Source: CALFER01 sp964472395 (lineage in GTDB: Bacteria; CSSED10-310; CALFER01). Taken from it: 38,849 nucleotides of DNA. The stretch is from assembly GCA_964472395.1 (NCBI GenBank), contig CAYYMM010000027.1, forward strand, positions 1 to 38,849. Direction: 5' to 3'. Position 1 is the first letter of the stretch, and each line of letters opens with the position of its first letter. Positions 1 to 6,077 of the stretch are shown here, piece by piece. Below the pieces are notes generated by a model. The model did not search any database. It worked only from the letters and a program-made list of their open reading frames with translations, and was not told the origin of the DNA. The translations under genes and the position numbers were made by a program.

Positions 1-165
1 GAGTTTGAATTCGAGATAATCCACATGATGCTGTTCCTCGTGGGCCAGCACTTCCAGCACTTTGCGGCATTCATGCCGGGCGAATTGTGTCGAGGCTTCG
101 AAATAGAGATCGCGGACTTTTTTTTCAAAAACAATCGCCATCTTGATCGCTTCTTCGACTTTCAT
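1..165 (-). CDS. Ferritin-like (rubrerythrin-type) protein, N-terminal part only
   Basis: Cut off by the window edge; 55 N-terminal residues are visible. The ATG at 165-163 has an AGGAGG Shine-Dalgarno a few bases upstream. The visible piece is helical, with an EKKVRDLY segment followed by LAHEEQHHVDYL, i.e. the first-helix glutamate and the ExxH of a diiron four-helix bundle. This matches the ferritin-like domain of rubrerythrin-type proteins (COG1633-like), which bind a di-iron site and usually reduce peroxide or handle iron. It is the last visible gene of the perR/superoxide reductase operon, 102 bases after the ferritin stop. Whether a C-terminal rubredoxin domain follows cannot be seen. 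Family call fairly sure, exact role not. Confidence 0.75.
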   Translation of the reverse strand, partial: MKVEEAIKMAIVFEKKVRDLYFEASTQFARHECRKVLEVLAHEEQHHVDYLEFKL

Positions 166-194
166 GAAAATCCTCCTGGAACGAAGGTGACACG

Positions 195-238
195 TCGCCG
201 CCGCCTGGCAGACCGGTCGATCCGTTGCGCGGCGGCGA
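195..238 (-). other. GC-rich hairpin between ferritin and downstream ferritin-like gene
   Basis: An 8-base perfect inverted repeat (TCGCCGCC at 195-202, GGCGGCGA at 231-238) lies in the 102-base gap between the ferritin stop and the next start. No T-run follows on the minus strand, so it is not a classical terminator. It may stabilise or process the upstream ferritin mRNA; that role is inference. Confidence 0.35.
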
Positions 239-267
239 TACTCGGGCGAAGTCCCGGGAATCCGGGC

Positions 268-759
268 TTATTCGCCGCGCTTGGCGAGCTGATGATCGAG
301 TTGGAAAAGCGCCCCTTTCGAATCTCCGATCATCTTTAGTTTCTGGACGATCTCATCCGCTGCATCTTCTTCTTCGATCTGTTCGGCGATGAACCACTGC
401 AGAAACTGATGCGTGCCGTAGTCCTTCAGTTCGTCTGCGGCGTCCATGATCGCATGAATCGATGCGGTGATCTTCTGTTCGTGTTTGTAGGCTTCCTCGA
501 ACGCCGCCAGAGGGCTGGCCCATTTGGCCTGCGGTTTGGCAAGTTTGTCCAGAGCGATTGTTTCACCGCGTTCGTCGATGTATTTGAAGAACTTCATGGC
601 GTGATTCAGTTCTTCCTGGGCCTGGAGTTTCATCCAATGGGCGCAGCCGTCGAGATTCTCGGTGAGAAAATAGGCAGACATCGAGAGATACAGATAACTC
701 GAGAACAATTCTTCGTTGATCTGTCTGTTCAGCATCTCCGTCATCTTTTTGTTCATCAT
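268..759 (-). CDS. ftn: Bacterial non-haem ferritin
   Basis: A 163-residue protein of normal length for bacterial FtnA-type ferritin, the 24-subunit cytosolic iron store. The ferroxidase residues known from E. coli FtnA occur at the same numbering: E17, E50, H53, E94, Q127 and E130 (motifs NEELFSSYLY, QEELNHAMKF, IAEQIEEEDA). The full ferroxidase set is therefore present and the protein should oxidise Fe(II) with peroxide or oxygen. The start is one of two adjacent ATGs (759 or 756), preceded by an AAGGAA Shine-Dalgarno. It lies in the perR-led minus-strand operon, 37 bases after a ferritin-like gene. No haem-ligand methionine pattern of bacterioferritin was evident. High confidence. Confidence 0.95.
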   Translation of the reverse strand: MMNKKMTEMLNRQINEELFSSYLYLSMSAYFLTENLDGCAHWMKLQAQEELNHAMKFFKYIDERGETIALDKLAKPQAKWASPLAAFEEAYKHEQKITASIHAIMDAADELKDYGTHQFLQWFIAEQIEEEDAADEIVQKLKMIGDSKGALFQLDHQLAKRGE

Positions 760-796
760 GTCAGGTTCCTTTCGTTTTGGCAGGGTTTTCCCCGCA

Positions 797-1246
797 TCAG
801 TTCTCAGTCAAAAAATCATCATACTCGATCTCGAAACGCAGCTTGTGCCGGGCTTCTTCCTGAGCGAGCATGGTGAAGATGGATTGCATGGCCGGGTCGG
901 CGTTGGCCGCCGCCAGGTCCGAATACAGTTTGAATGCCGCTTTTTCCTTTTTCATGGCCAGGATCAGAGCATCCTGATAGGTCAGATTCGGTGAGACCTG
1001 AACATCGACGGTGTAATCCGCAATGTTCAAGGAGCGAATCTGCTTTTCTGCGGGCTGCAGCCTGCCCGTTTTCTTGATCTCGATCAGCCGGTCGCGATGC
1101 GCCCCCTCCTCCCTCGAAAATCCCTCGAATACCAGTTTCGTGTGAGGATTCTCGACGGATCGACTCAGATCCCGGTAAAATTGCACCGCCTCTTCTTCTC
1201 GCGCAATCGCAAATTCCAATGCCTCGTCAACCGAGTTGAACTGCAT
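797..1246 (-). CDS. Ferritin-like diiron protein (rubrerythrin family, no rubredoxin domain)
   Basis: 149 residues, made of two related helical halves. The first carries an AREEEAVQFY helix and a SREEGAHRDRL (ExxH) helix; the second an MKKEKAAFKLY helix and an AQEEARHKL helix. This is the four-helix diiron arrangement of rubrerythrin-like ferritins (COG1633). There is no CxxC rubredoxin-like domain, so electrons must come from a partner. The ATG at 1246 is preferred because GGGAGG sits four bases upstream; a start further upstream (1276) would run into the superoxide reductase gene. It lies 11 bases downstream of that gene and probably protects against peroxide. Family confident, substrate inferred. 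Confidence 0.88.
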   Translation of the reverse strand: MQFNSVDEALEFAIAREEEAVQFYRDLSRSVENPHTKLVFEGFSREEGAHRDRLIEIKKTGRLQPAEKQIRSLNIADYTVDVQVSPNLTYQDALILAMKKEKAAFKLYSDLAAANADPAMQSIFTMLAQEEARHKLRFEIEYDDFLTEN

Positions 1247-1257
1247 GACGCCTCCCG

Positions 1258-1635
1258 TTATATCTGCGATTTCCACAGGCCATGAAGGTTGCAGTATTCA
1301 CGAGCGATCACCGATGAAGCGCTGACGGAGAATTCCGCGACCGGCTCGTCCCCCGGTTTCAGGAACTTCCGGTAAATCCGCCCGTCCGCGATCAACTCGA
1401 TGAACATGATGTAATGCGCATCCTGCATCGGGTGCAACACTCCACCGACGGTCACTTTGTACCCGCTCGCCGTTTTCTCGATCACCGGAACATGCTTCTC
1501 CTTCGAGGCATCAACGGTGTTTTCCGTCATGAGGGTCATGGGTTGCCCGCAACAGGTCAGTTCACCACCCCCGACAAACAATACCTCGACCATGTTCCCG
1601 CAAACTCCGCACTTGTAAATCTGCTTCTGTTCCAT
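1258..1635 (-). CDS. dfx: Desulfoferrodoxin (2Fe superoxide reductase)
   Basis: 125 residues, the usual length of 2Fe superoxide reductase. The N-terminal rubredoxin-like centre I has Cys9, Cys12, Cys28 and Cys29 (CGVC and CC pairs). The catalytic centre II ligands are His48, His68, His74, Cys115 and His118, with the conserved EKHVP loop carrying the key lysine. It reduces superoxide to hydrogen peroxide in the cytosol without making oxygen, which is typical of anaerobes. A textbook AAAGGAGGTC Shine-Dalgarno precedes the ATG. It directly follows the perR-like regulator, and the peroxide it makes could be removed by the ferritin-like proteins downstream. Very sure. Confidence 0.97.
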   Translation of the reverse strand: MEQKQIYKCGVCGNMVEVLFVGGGELTCCGQPMTLMTENTVDASKEKHVPVIEKTASGYKVTVGGVLHPMQDAHYIMFIELIADGRIYRKFLKPGDEPVAEFSVSASSVIAREYCNLHGLWKSQI

Positions 1636-1658
1636 GTTCTTGACCTCCTTTAAAACTC

Positions 1659-1678
1659 ACTTGACCAATTACTCAAGT
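1659..1678. promoter_or_regulatory. Inverted repeat between perR and dfx
   Basis: ACTTGA and TCAAGT form a perfect 6-base inverted repeat separated by 8 AT-rich bases. It occupies most of the 43-base gap between the perR stop and the dfx Shine-Dalgarno. It could be a second operator or an mRNA hairpin that tunes dfx separately from perR. No promoter hexamers were convincing next to it. Function inferred only. Confidence 0.35.
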
Positions 1679-2119
1679 CTATTCTCCAAACGATTTTTTC
1701 GCAAGCCGACCGACTCCTTGCCGCCCCCCGGATGCCCGACGATCCTCCGACAGGCAGGCCGGACAGAATCCATAAAATTCAAGCCGGTGTCCTTGCACCT
1801 CATAACCCGTCATGTCAACCCGATACCGCAGCTCTTCATGCGCCTCGATGTCATCCACCCTGCCGCAGCCCATGCAACGAATATGCGTATGCGGTTCTAT
1901 GCAACCGTCGAATCGCATCTGAGACCCGGCCGATTGAATCCTGCGGATCTGCCCTGAGGCTGCGAGACGATCGAGATTTCGATAGACGGTCCCGAGGCTG
2001 ATGGCGGGGATGCGTTTTCGCACGAGTTCATACAACTCATCCGCCGTCGGATGGTTCGTAACGGATCTTAAAATATCCAGAATGGCTTGTTTCTGTCGTG
2101 TTTCCCGATGGCATTCCAT
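1679..2119 (-). CDS. perR: PerR-type Fur-family peroxide-responsive repressor
   Basis: 146 residues with the Fur-family winged helix (TVYRNLDRL recognition helix) and a C-terminal dimerisation domain. Residues equivalent to the PerR regulatory metal site are present: His23 (NHPTADELY), Asp71 (RFDG), His77 and His79 (PHTH) and Asp90. The Asp rather than Glu at position 71 points to PerR instead of iron-sensing Fur. Two CxxC pairs (C82/C85 and C119/C122) form the structural zinc site. The N-terminus is shorter than B. subtilis PerR, and a roughly 24-residue basic tail follows the last CxxC. It leads the operon with dfx and ferritins and has a matching box over its own promoter, implying autorepression. 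GGAGGT lies 14 bases upstream, an unusually long spacing. Confidence 0.92.
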   Translation of the reverse strand: MECHRETRQKQAILDILRSVTNHPTADELYELVRKRIPAISLGTVYRNLDRLAASGQIRRIQSAGSQMRFDGCIEPHTHIRCMGCGRVDDIEAHEELRYRVDMTGYEVQGHRLEFYGFCPACLSEDRRASGGRQGVGRLAKKSFGE

Positions 2120-2149
2120 GTGACGTGACTTATACCTCCAGGCCCTTAA

Positions 2150-2181
2150 CGATAATAATTACTATTAAATATGGTTGTCAA
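2150..2181 (-). promoter_or_regulatory. perR operon promoter with overlapping PerR/Fur-like box
   Basis: Reading the minus strand, TTGACA (2181-2176) is separated by 18 bases from TATTAT (2157-2152), a strong sigma70-type promoter. A 7-1-7 inverted repeat at 2150-2164 (core TAAT-T-ATTA, right half ATTATCG) resembles the Fur/PerR consensus and covers the -10. Repressor binding there would block initiation, consistent with autoregulation by the adjacent PerR-like protein. Confidence 0.75.
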
Positions 2182-2205
2182 CAGAAAAGGCTGGGTCGAC
2201 CCGGA

Positions 2206-3198
2206 TCAGGCCCGCACAATCCAGATCTCGGAATCCCGGTCTTTCCCGGTCATCTGGATGGTCCGAAATCCCGCTGTTTTCAGCCACTGTGCAACCAGTG
2301 ATCGTGGCCAGCTCCGACCACGGGCAGTCGCAGTCAGCATGTTCACCGAAAAGATGGCAGACGAAGGAGGTGTCGTTCCCTCCGCATCGGTGAAAAAATC
2401 CTGGACGACGAGTGTTCCGCCGGGGCACAGAGATGTGTGGATCCGCCTCAACAGCGACAGATTGCGTGTCTCGTCTTCGATATGGAGAATGTTGGACAGG
2501 ATCGCAAGATCGAATGCCTCTCCGAAAGCCTCAGTGCCCTCGAACACATCCATGGCCTTCAGCCGGATACGGTCGTCATATCCGGCATCCCGGATGATCT
2601 CCGAAGCAGTCTCGAGGGTCAGCGGAAGGTCGATGAGCGTGACATCGAGGTCGGGTTTTCGTTTGAGCAGCGCCATCAGATAGGTGCCCGGGCCGCCGGC
2701 GATGTCGACCGCCCTTCGCACATCCGTCAGATCGAGCATCTCCGCCAGCCGATCGGCCTTCCCCGCGGCGTTGGCATGCATTCCCATGATGAAAACCCGG
2801 TTTTTTTCGCGATCCAGATGTGGTTGCGGGCGGGGGAGCGGTTCACCCCGGATCACCGCGTGTTCGAGGTCGGCCCAGCGCCGATAAAGGCCTTCCGCAT
2901 GGAGCACGGAGTGCCGGAGGAGGCCCGGTGACGACTCGAGGAGCGTCTCCCTGACAAGTGGAGTGATCCGGTATTGTCCGGTCTGTTTTTCAAGCAATCC
3001 GATCGCGACCAGCGCATCGCACAGGATTCCGAGGCCGCGCGCGCTCAGGCCCCCGTCCCGCGTAACATCATCAATGGATGCGAATTCCGTGAATCGGTCC
3101 AGAATTTCCAGTTTGACGGCGGTCTGAATGATTCGGGCAACCTGAAATCCCTGCACCGCTCCACGAAGTTCCTCGATCGTCTTCAATGCACCGATCAT
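2206..3198 (-). CDS. SAM-dependent methyltransferase of the two-domain O-methyltransferase type
   Basis: 330 residues. An N-terminal winged-helix/dimerisation region (about 15-100) is followed by a class I Rossmann methyltransferase domain. SAM motif I is DIAGGPGTY at 165-173, with an acidic LIDLP motif II and a post-motif PGGTLVVQDFF. This layout is that of plant/bacterial O-methyltransferases and hydroxyneurosporene-type enzymes; the methyl acceptor cannot be read from sequence. GAGGAGGT lies just upstream of the ATG. It is the last gene of the SAT-LarE-MoaD unit, 27 bases after the MoaD-like gene, so its substrate may be the sulfur-containing product of those genes. Family confident, role unknown. 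Confidence 0.85.
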   Translation of the reverse strand: MIGALKTIEELRGAVQGFQVARIIQTAVKLEILDRFTEFASIDDVTRDGGLSARGLGILCDALVAIGLLEKQTGQYRITPLVRETLLESSPGLLRHSVLHAEGLYRRWADLEHAVIRGEPLPRPQPHLDREKNRVFIMGMHANAAGKADRLAEMLDLTDVRRAVDIAGGPGTYLMALLKRKPDLDVTLIDLPLTLETASEIIRDAGYDDRIRLKAMDVFEGTEAFGEAFDLAILSNILHIEDETRNLSLLRRIHTSLCPGGTLVVQDFFTDAEGTTPPSSAIFSVNMLTATARGRSWPRSLVAQWLKTAGFRTIQMTGKDRDSEIWIVRA

Positions 3199-3225
3199 TG
3201 CACCTCCTCACGCGGTCAGCCGCGT

Positions 3226-3459
3226 TCAGCCCCCTCCCATCAGAATCGCAATTTCGATCCGGTCACCATTCTGAAGCCGGGTGAATGCTCTCGCGAGGGT
3301 TCCATTCCGGTGAATGACCATCGCGCGCTGTTCTTCGGGGGAGTATCCGAACATGTCGAGCAGACGGGAAACGGATGTCCCCTCTTCCGTCTCGATCGCC
3401 TGCTCAGATGCCTCGAACGGACGTCGTATCGGCCCCCGGAACACCACGTGCACCGTCAT
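3226..3459 (-). CDS. MoaD/ThiS-like ubiquitin-fold sulfur carrier
   Basis: 77 residues with a beta-grasp pattern and a C-terminal tail ending in Gly-Gly-Gly. MoaD/ThiS carriers are adenylated and thiocarboxylated on a C-terminal Gly-Gly and then donate sulfur to molybdopterin, thiazole, cysteine or tRNA. The pattern of an IHRNG loop, a DRIEIAILMGGG strand and the glycine end fits this family. No E1-like activating enzyme (MoeB/ThiF) is in the window, so activation must be supplied elsewhere. Its ATG overlaps the larE stop (ATGA), implying translational coupling to the sulfur transferase. MoaD/ThiS genes are also found beside AOR genes in other genomes. Family likely; acceptor unknown. Confidence 0.82.
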   Translation of the reverse strand: MTVHVVFRGPIRRPFEASEQAIETEEGTSVSRLLDMFGYSPEEQRAMVIHRNGTLARAFTRLQNGDRIEIAILMGGG

Positions 3460-4280
3460 ACATCCCCCTCAACATCAGTCGATTGGAGGGGGTTCAGGCT
3501 TCCGAGACGATATCCGTCCAGATCGAGCGTCACGAACGGGAAACCGCAATCCCGGATCCTGCGGATCAGATCCGTGCGGATGGTGGGGTGTAGAACGCGA
3601 CCGAGATCCGATTCGGGTACTTCGATTCGGGCGACGGGATGATGATCGCGTAGGCGTGCTCCTGAGAATCCCATGTCGGTCAGGACCATTTCCGCTGTGG
3701 CGACCCGTGAGAGTCGTTCGGGAGACAGACGGACGCCAAAGGGGATCCTCGATGCGAGGCATGCCTGGGAGGGACGCGCCCACGTTTCGAGACCGGCCTG
3801 TTTCGCCAGTTCGCGGATTTCAGATTTTTTCAAGCCTGCCTCCTGCAACGGCATCCGCACGCCGGCCTCGATTGAGGCTCGACGACCCGGGCGGAAGTCC
3901 GCAAGATCATCCGCATTGCTCCCCTCCAGCACATGCTCGATGCCCAGCCGGCGGGCGACGCTGCGGATTTTGCGGAAAATCACCTTCTTGCACTGGTAGC
4001 ATCGATCTTCCGTATTTCGAGCAATCGAGGGAGTCTTGAGGAGATCGATTTCGAGCACGGTCAGTTCGACACCCAGCATGTGAGCGACACGACACGCAGT
4101 CTCACGATCACCGGGTGGAGTCAGCGGGGAACAGATCGTTACGGCATGCGCGTGTTCCCGAAGCACATCGTTCGAGGCCCAGAGCAGAACGGAACTATCG
4201 ACGCCACCCGAGAAGGCGATGATCGCCGAGGGCAATTCGCCGAGTATCTCTCGAAGACGGGTGAGCTTGTCGTTGCTCAC
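3456..4280 (-). CDS. larE: LarE-type ATP-dependent sulfur transferase (PP-loop)
   Basis: 274 residues, normal for LarE. The PP-loop SGGVDSS is at 24-30 and the C-terminal SQACLASRIPFG motif places Cys174 at the position of the sacrificial cysteine (Cys176 in L. plantarum LarE). A further CYQC pair (Cys94, Cys97) gives the three-cysteine pattern of LarE proteins that hold a [4Fe-4S] cluster and may transfer sulfur catalytically. Known LarE converts nicotinate-derived carboxylates to thioacids for the nickel-pincer cofactor of lactate racemase. LarB, LarC and LarA are not in this window, so another substrate is possible. The start is GTG, with GTGA overlapping the upstream acetyltransferase stop. 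A MoaD-like carrier is coupled downstream. Confidence 0.88.
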   Translation of the reverse strand: MSNDKLTRLREILGELPSAIIAFSGGVDSSVLLWASNDVLREHAHAVTICSPLTPPGDRETACRVAHMLGVELTVLEIDLLKTPSIARNTEDRCYQCKKVIFRKIRSVARRLGIEHVLEGSNADDLADFRPGRRASIEAGVRMPLQEAGLKKSEIRELAKQAGLETWARPSQACLASRIPFGVRLSPERLSRVATAEMVLTDMGFSGARLRDHHPVARIEVPESDLGRVLHPTIRTDLIRRIRDCGFPFVTLDLDGYRLGSLNPLQSTDVEGDV

Positions 4281-5260
4281 TCGCTCTGGATCCCGCTCAT
4301 CGGTGTACTCGATTCCATGGTCAGACCGATCAAATCGGGTTGCCGGTGGTTAATTCGGCTTCCAGGAGGTACGCTTTGCGTGAGCCACACATTGCCTCCG
4401 ATGGTTGCGCTTCGACCGATCGTTATCCGTCCCAGAATCGTCGCTCCCGCGTAAATGATAACATCGTCCTCCACGATCGGGTGTCGATCGATTCCCTTGA
4501 TCGGCCGGCCGTTTTCATCCAGAGGGAAGCTTTTGGCACCCAGCGTGACCCCCTGATAGATCCTGACTCTTTTCCCAATCCGACAGGTTTCACCGATCAC
4601 CACGCCGGTTCCATGATCGATGAAAAAACTCTCTCCGATCCGCGCACCGGGATGAATGTCAATGCCGGTTAAAGTGTGGGCATATTCGGTGATCATCCGG
4701 GGGATGATTTTGACTCCGAGAACATGGAGTTCATGTGCAATCCGCTGATTCGTGATCGCAAAAACGCCCGGATAACAGAAGATTGTCTCGTCAACACTCG
4801 TCGCAGCAGGATCCCCTTCATACGCAGCCTGAACGTCAGTCGCGAGCAACTGGCGGATGTGCGGGATGCGAAGAAGAAACGCCTGCGTGATCTCACGCGC
4901 CGAATGATCACACTCGCCCTCGGGGCAAAAACCGAAATCGTCCCTGCAGGAAAAACATAGCCCCCGTTTGATTTGATTCTCGAGCGATTTCCGAATGGCT
5001 TCCAACGTCATCCCGACATGATATCGCACGGTTTCATCCGTCAGATCCGTCGGCCCGAAATATCCCGGAAACAGCACCGATCTGAGATGCTCCACAAGCT
5101 GGATCACCTGGTCGCGCGACGGTGCGAGATGCCGGGTCGGTTTCAACTGCATTCGACCGATCAAACCGGTGTGATTCCCACAGATGCTCTCGACAAGTTC
5201 CGAAAGCAGTCCGTCCGGAGCGGTCCGGCCGAGACGCTGATTTTCAAATACCATGTTCAT
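4277..5260 (-). CDS. cysE: Serine O-acetyltransferase (long EpsC/SAT type)
   Basis: 327 residues: a long helical N-terminal region (to about 200) followed by a left-handed beta-helix of hexapeptide repeats. The signature DIHPGARIGESFFIDHGTG and VIGET motifs carry the catalytic Asp/His of serine acetyltransferase. It makes O-acetylserine from serine and acetyl-CoA, the committed step to cysteine. A cysteine-rich stretch near residues 100-115 (CFSC ... CPEGEC) could bind a metal or simply be a family trait. GGAGGT precedes the ATG at 5260, and a promoter with a perfect TTGACA lies upstream. It leads the unit with LarE, the MoaD-like carrier and the methyltransferase, suggesting dedicated cysteine/sulfur supply. 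Confidence 0.92.
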   Translation of the reverse strand: MNMVFENQRLGRTAPDGLLSELVESICGNHTGLIGRMQLKPTRHLAPSRDQVIQLVEHLRSVLFPGYFGPTDLTDETVRYHVGMTLEAIRKSLENQIKRGLCFSCRDDFGFCPEGECDHSAREITQAFLLRIPHIRQLLATDVQAAYEGDPAATSVDETIFCYPGVFAITNQRIAHELHVLGVKIIPRMITEYAHTLTGIDIHPGARIGESFFIDHGTGVVIGETCRIGKRVRIYQGVTLGAKSFPLDENGRPIKGIDRHPIVEDDVIIYAGATILGRITIGRSATIGGNVWLTQSVPPGSRINHRQPDLIGLTMESSTPMSGIQSE

Positions 5261-5286
5261 TCCATACCTCCAGTATCCAAAAGAAT

Positions 5287-5330
5287 CTCTACTAAAAATA
5301 TAGAGTATGAATCGCGCAGAACGCTGTCAA
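5287..5330 (-). promoter_or_regulatory. Promoter of the SAT-larE-moaD-methyltransferase unit with inverted repeat
   Basis: On the minus strand TTGACA (5330-5325) is followed after 17 bases by TACTCT (5307-5302). A CTCTA/TAGAG inverted repeat (5287-5305, 9-base spacer) starts inside the -10 and covers the expected start site, so it may be an operator. The unit can thus be transcribed separately from the AOR genes upstream. Confidence 0.55.
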
Positions 5331-5344
5331 GGGGCTACCGTGTT

Positions 5345-6073
5345 TCAGGTATCGAAACAAGCTTCAAACCGGATTGTCCCGTCGCGGACGATCATGTTGA
5401 GGCGACCTCCGAGGCTTTCACACAAATCAACCAGCAGAGCAAGATCCCGTTCGGTTTGTGTACGATCGATGCCGATCTGGCCGTTTCCTTCAGGCGATCC
5501 CGAAACCGTCATCAGCGCGGACGATCCCGAGTGGCCGAGTCCGACACGAATCTCACGCGAGGGGTTGTCCGGCAGGAAAGGGATTATCTGGGCGATCAAT
5601 CCGAGAACGAGTTGGTAGAATTGGGATGTCGGTCCCGAGAAACGCGTCTCGGGAGGATCATAGGTCTCGACGAGGTGGATCGAGAGACGCTTGAGGCCTT
5701 TTCGGATGAGACTGCAAGCGCCCTGCACAAGATTCTGGTAAGTGTCGGATTCCGCTCCGTTATCCCGCATCCCGGCCAAAATACCTAACTTGATCGTGAT
5801 GAGTTGGGCTTGACGGAGAGCTTCTTTGATCCGGAGCAATTCGCTGGAGTCGTGATCGGATATGGCATGACGGGTGATGAGGATATCGAGATAGCAGCCG
5901 ATACCCATAAATATATTGTTTAATTCATGACTCGCAGTGCATGCGATAAGTTCAGTCACACCCGCGCAGCCGGGTGGAATGCCTCGTTTTTCGCTTCTGA
6001 TCACTTCCACGGAAACCTCGATCCCTCGGTCATCCACATGCAGGATTCTACGGTTGTCAGATGGAAGATGCAA
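5345..6073 (-). CDS. Degenerate histidine-kinase-like protein in the AOR operon
   Basis: About 242 residues. A short N-terminal piece (RILHVDD) recalls the start of a receiver domain. Then comes an H-box-like ASHELNN (His49) and a second helix, as in the DHp dimerisation domain of histidine kinases. The C-terminal part ends in GGRLNM...GTIRFEACF, like the end of a HATPase domain. The N-box asparagine and the DxGxG/GxGxG ATP-binding motifs are missing, so ATP binding is doubtful. The start is uncertain: TTG at 6073 lies 4 bases after the AOR stop, and an in-frame GTG near 6013 has a GAGG upstream. It may be a phosphotransfer partner or a regulatory scaffold. Function unknown. Confidence 0.65.
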   Translation of the reverse strand: MHLPSDNRRILHVDDRGIEVSVEVIRSEKRGIPPGCAGVTELIACTASHELNNIFMGIGCYLDILITRHAISDHDSSELLRIKEALRQAQLITIKLGILAGMRDNGAESDTYQNLVQGACSLIRKGLKRLSIHLVETYDPPETRFSGPTSQFYQLVLGLIAQIIPFLPDNPSREIRVGLGHSGSSALMTVSGSPEGNGQIGIDRTQTERDLALLVDLCESLGGRLNMIVRDGTIRFEACFDT

Positions 6074-6077
6074 CTGG

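Noticed and set aside
3314..4039. Long plus-strand open frame opposite the larE gene
   Set aside because: It is a low-complexity Arg/Pro/Ser-rich translation with no Shine-Dalgarno. It is antisense to a well-supported gene, as are similar frames opposite ferritin, AOR, mutase and others.
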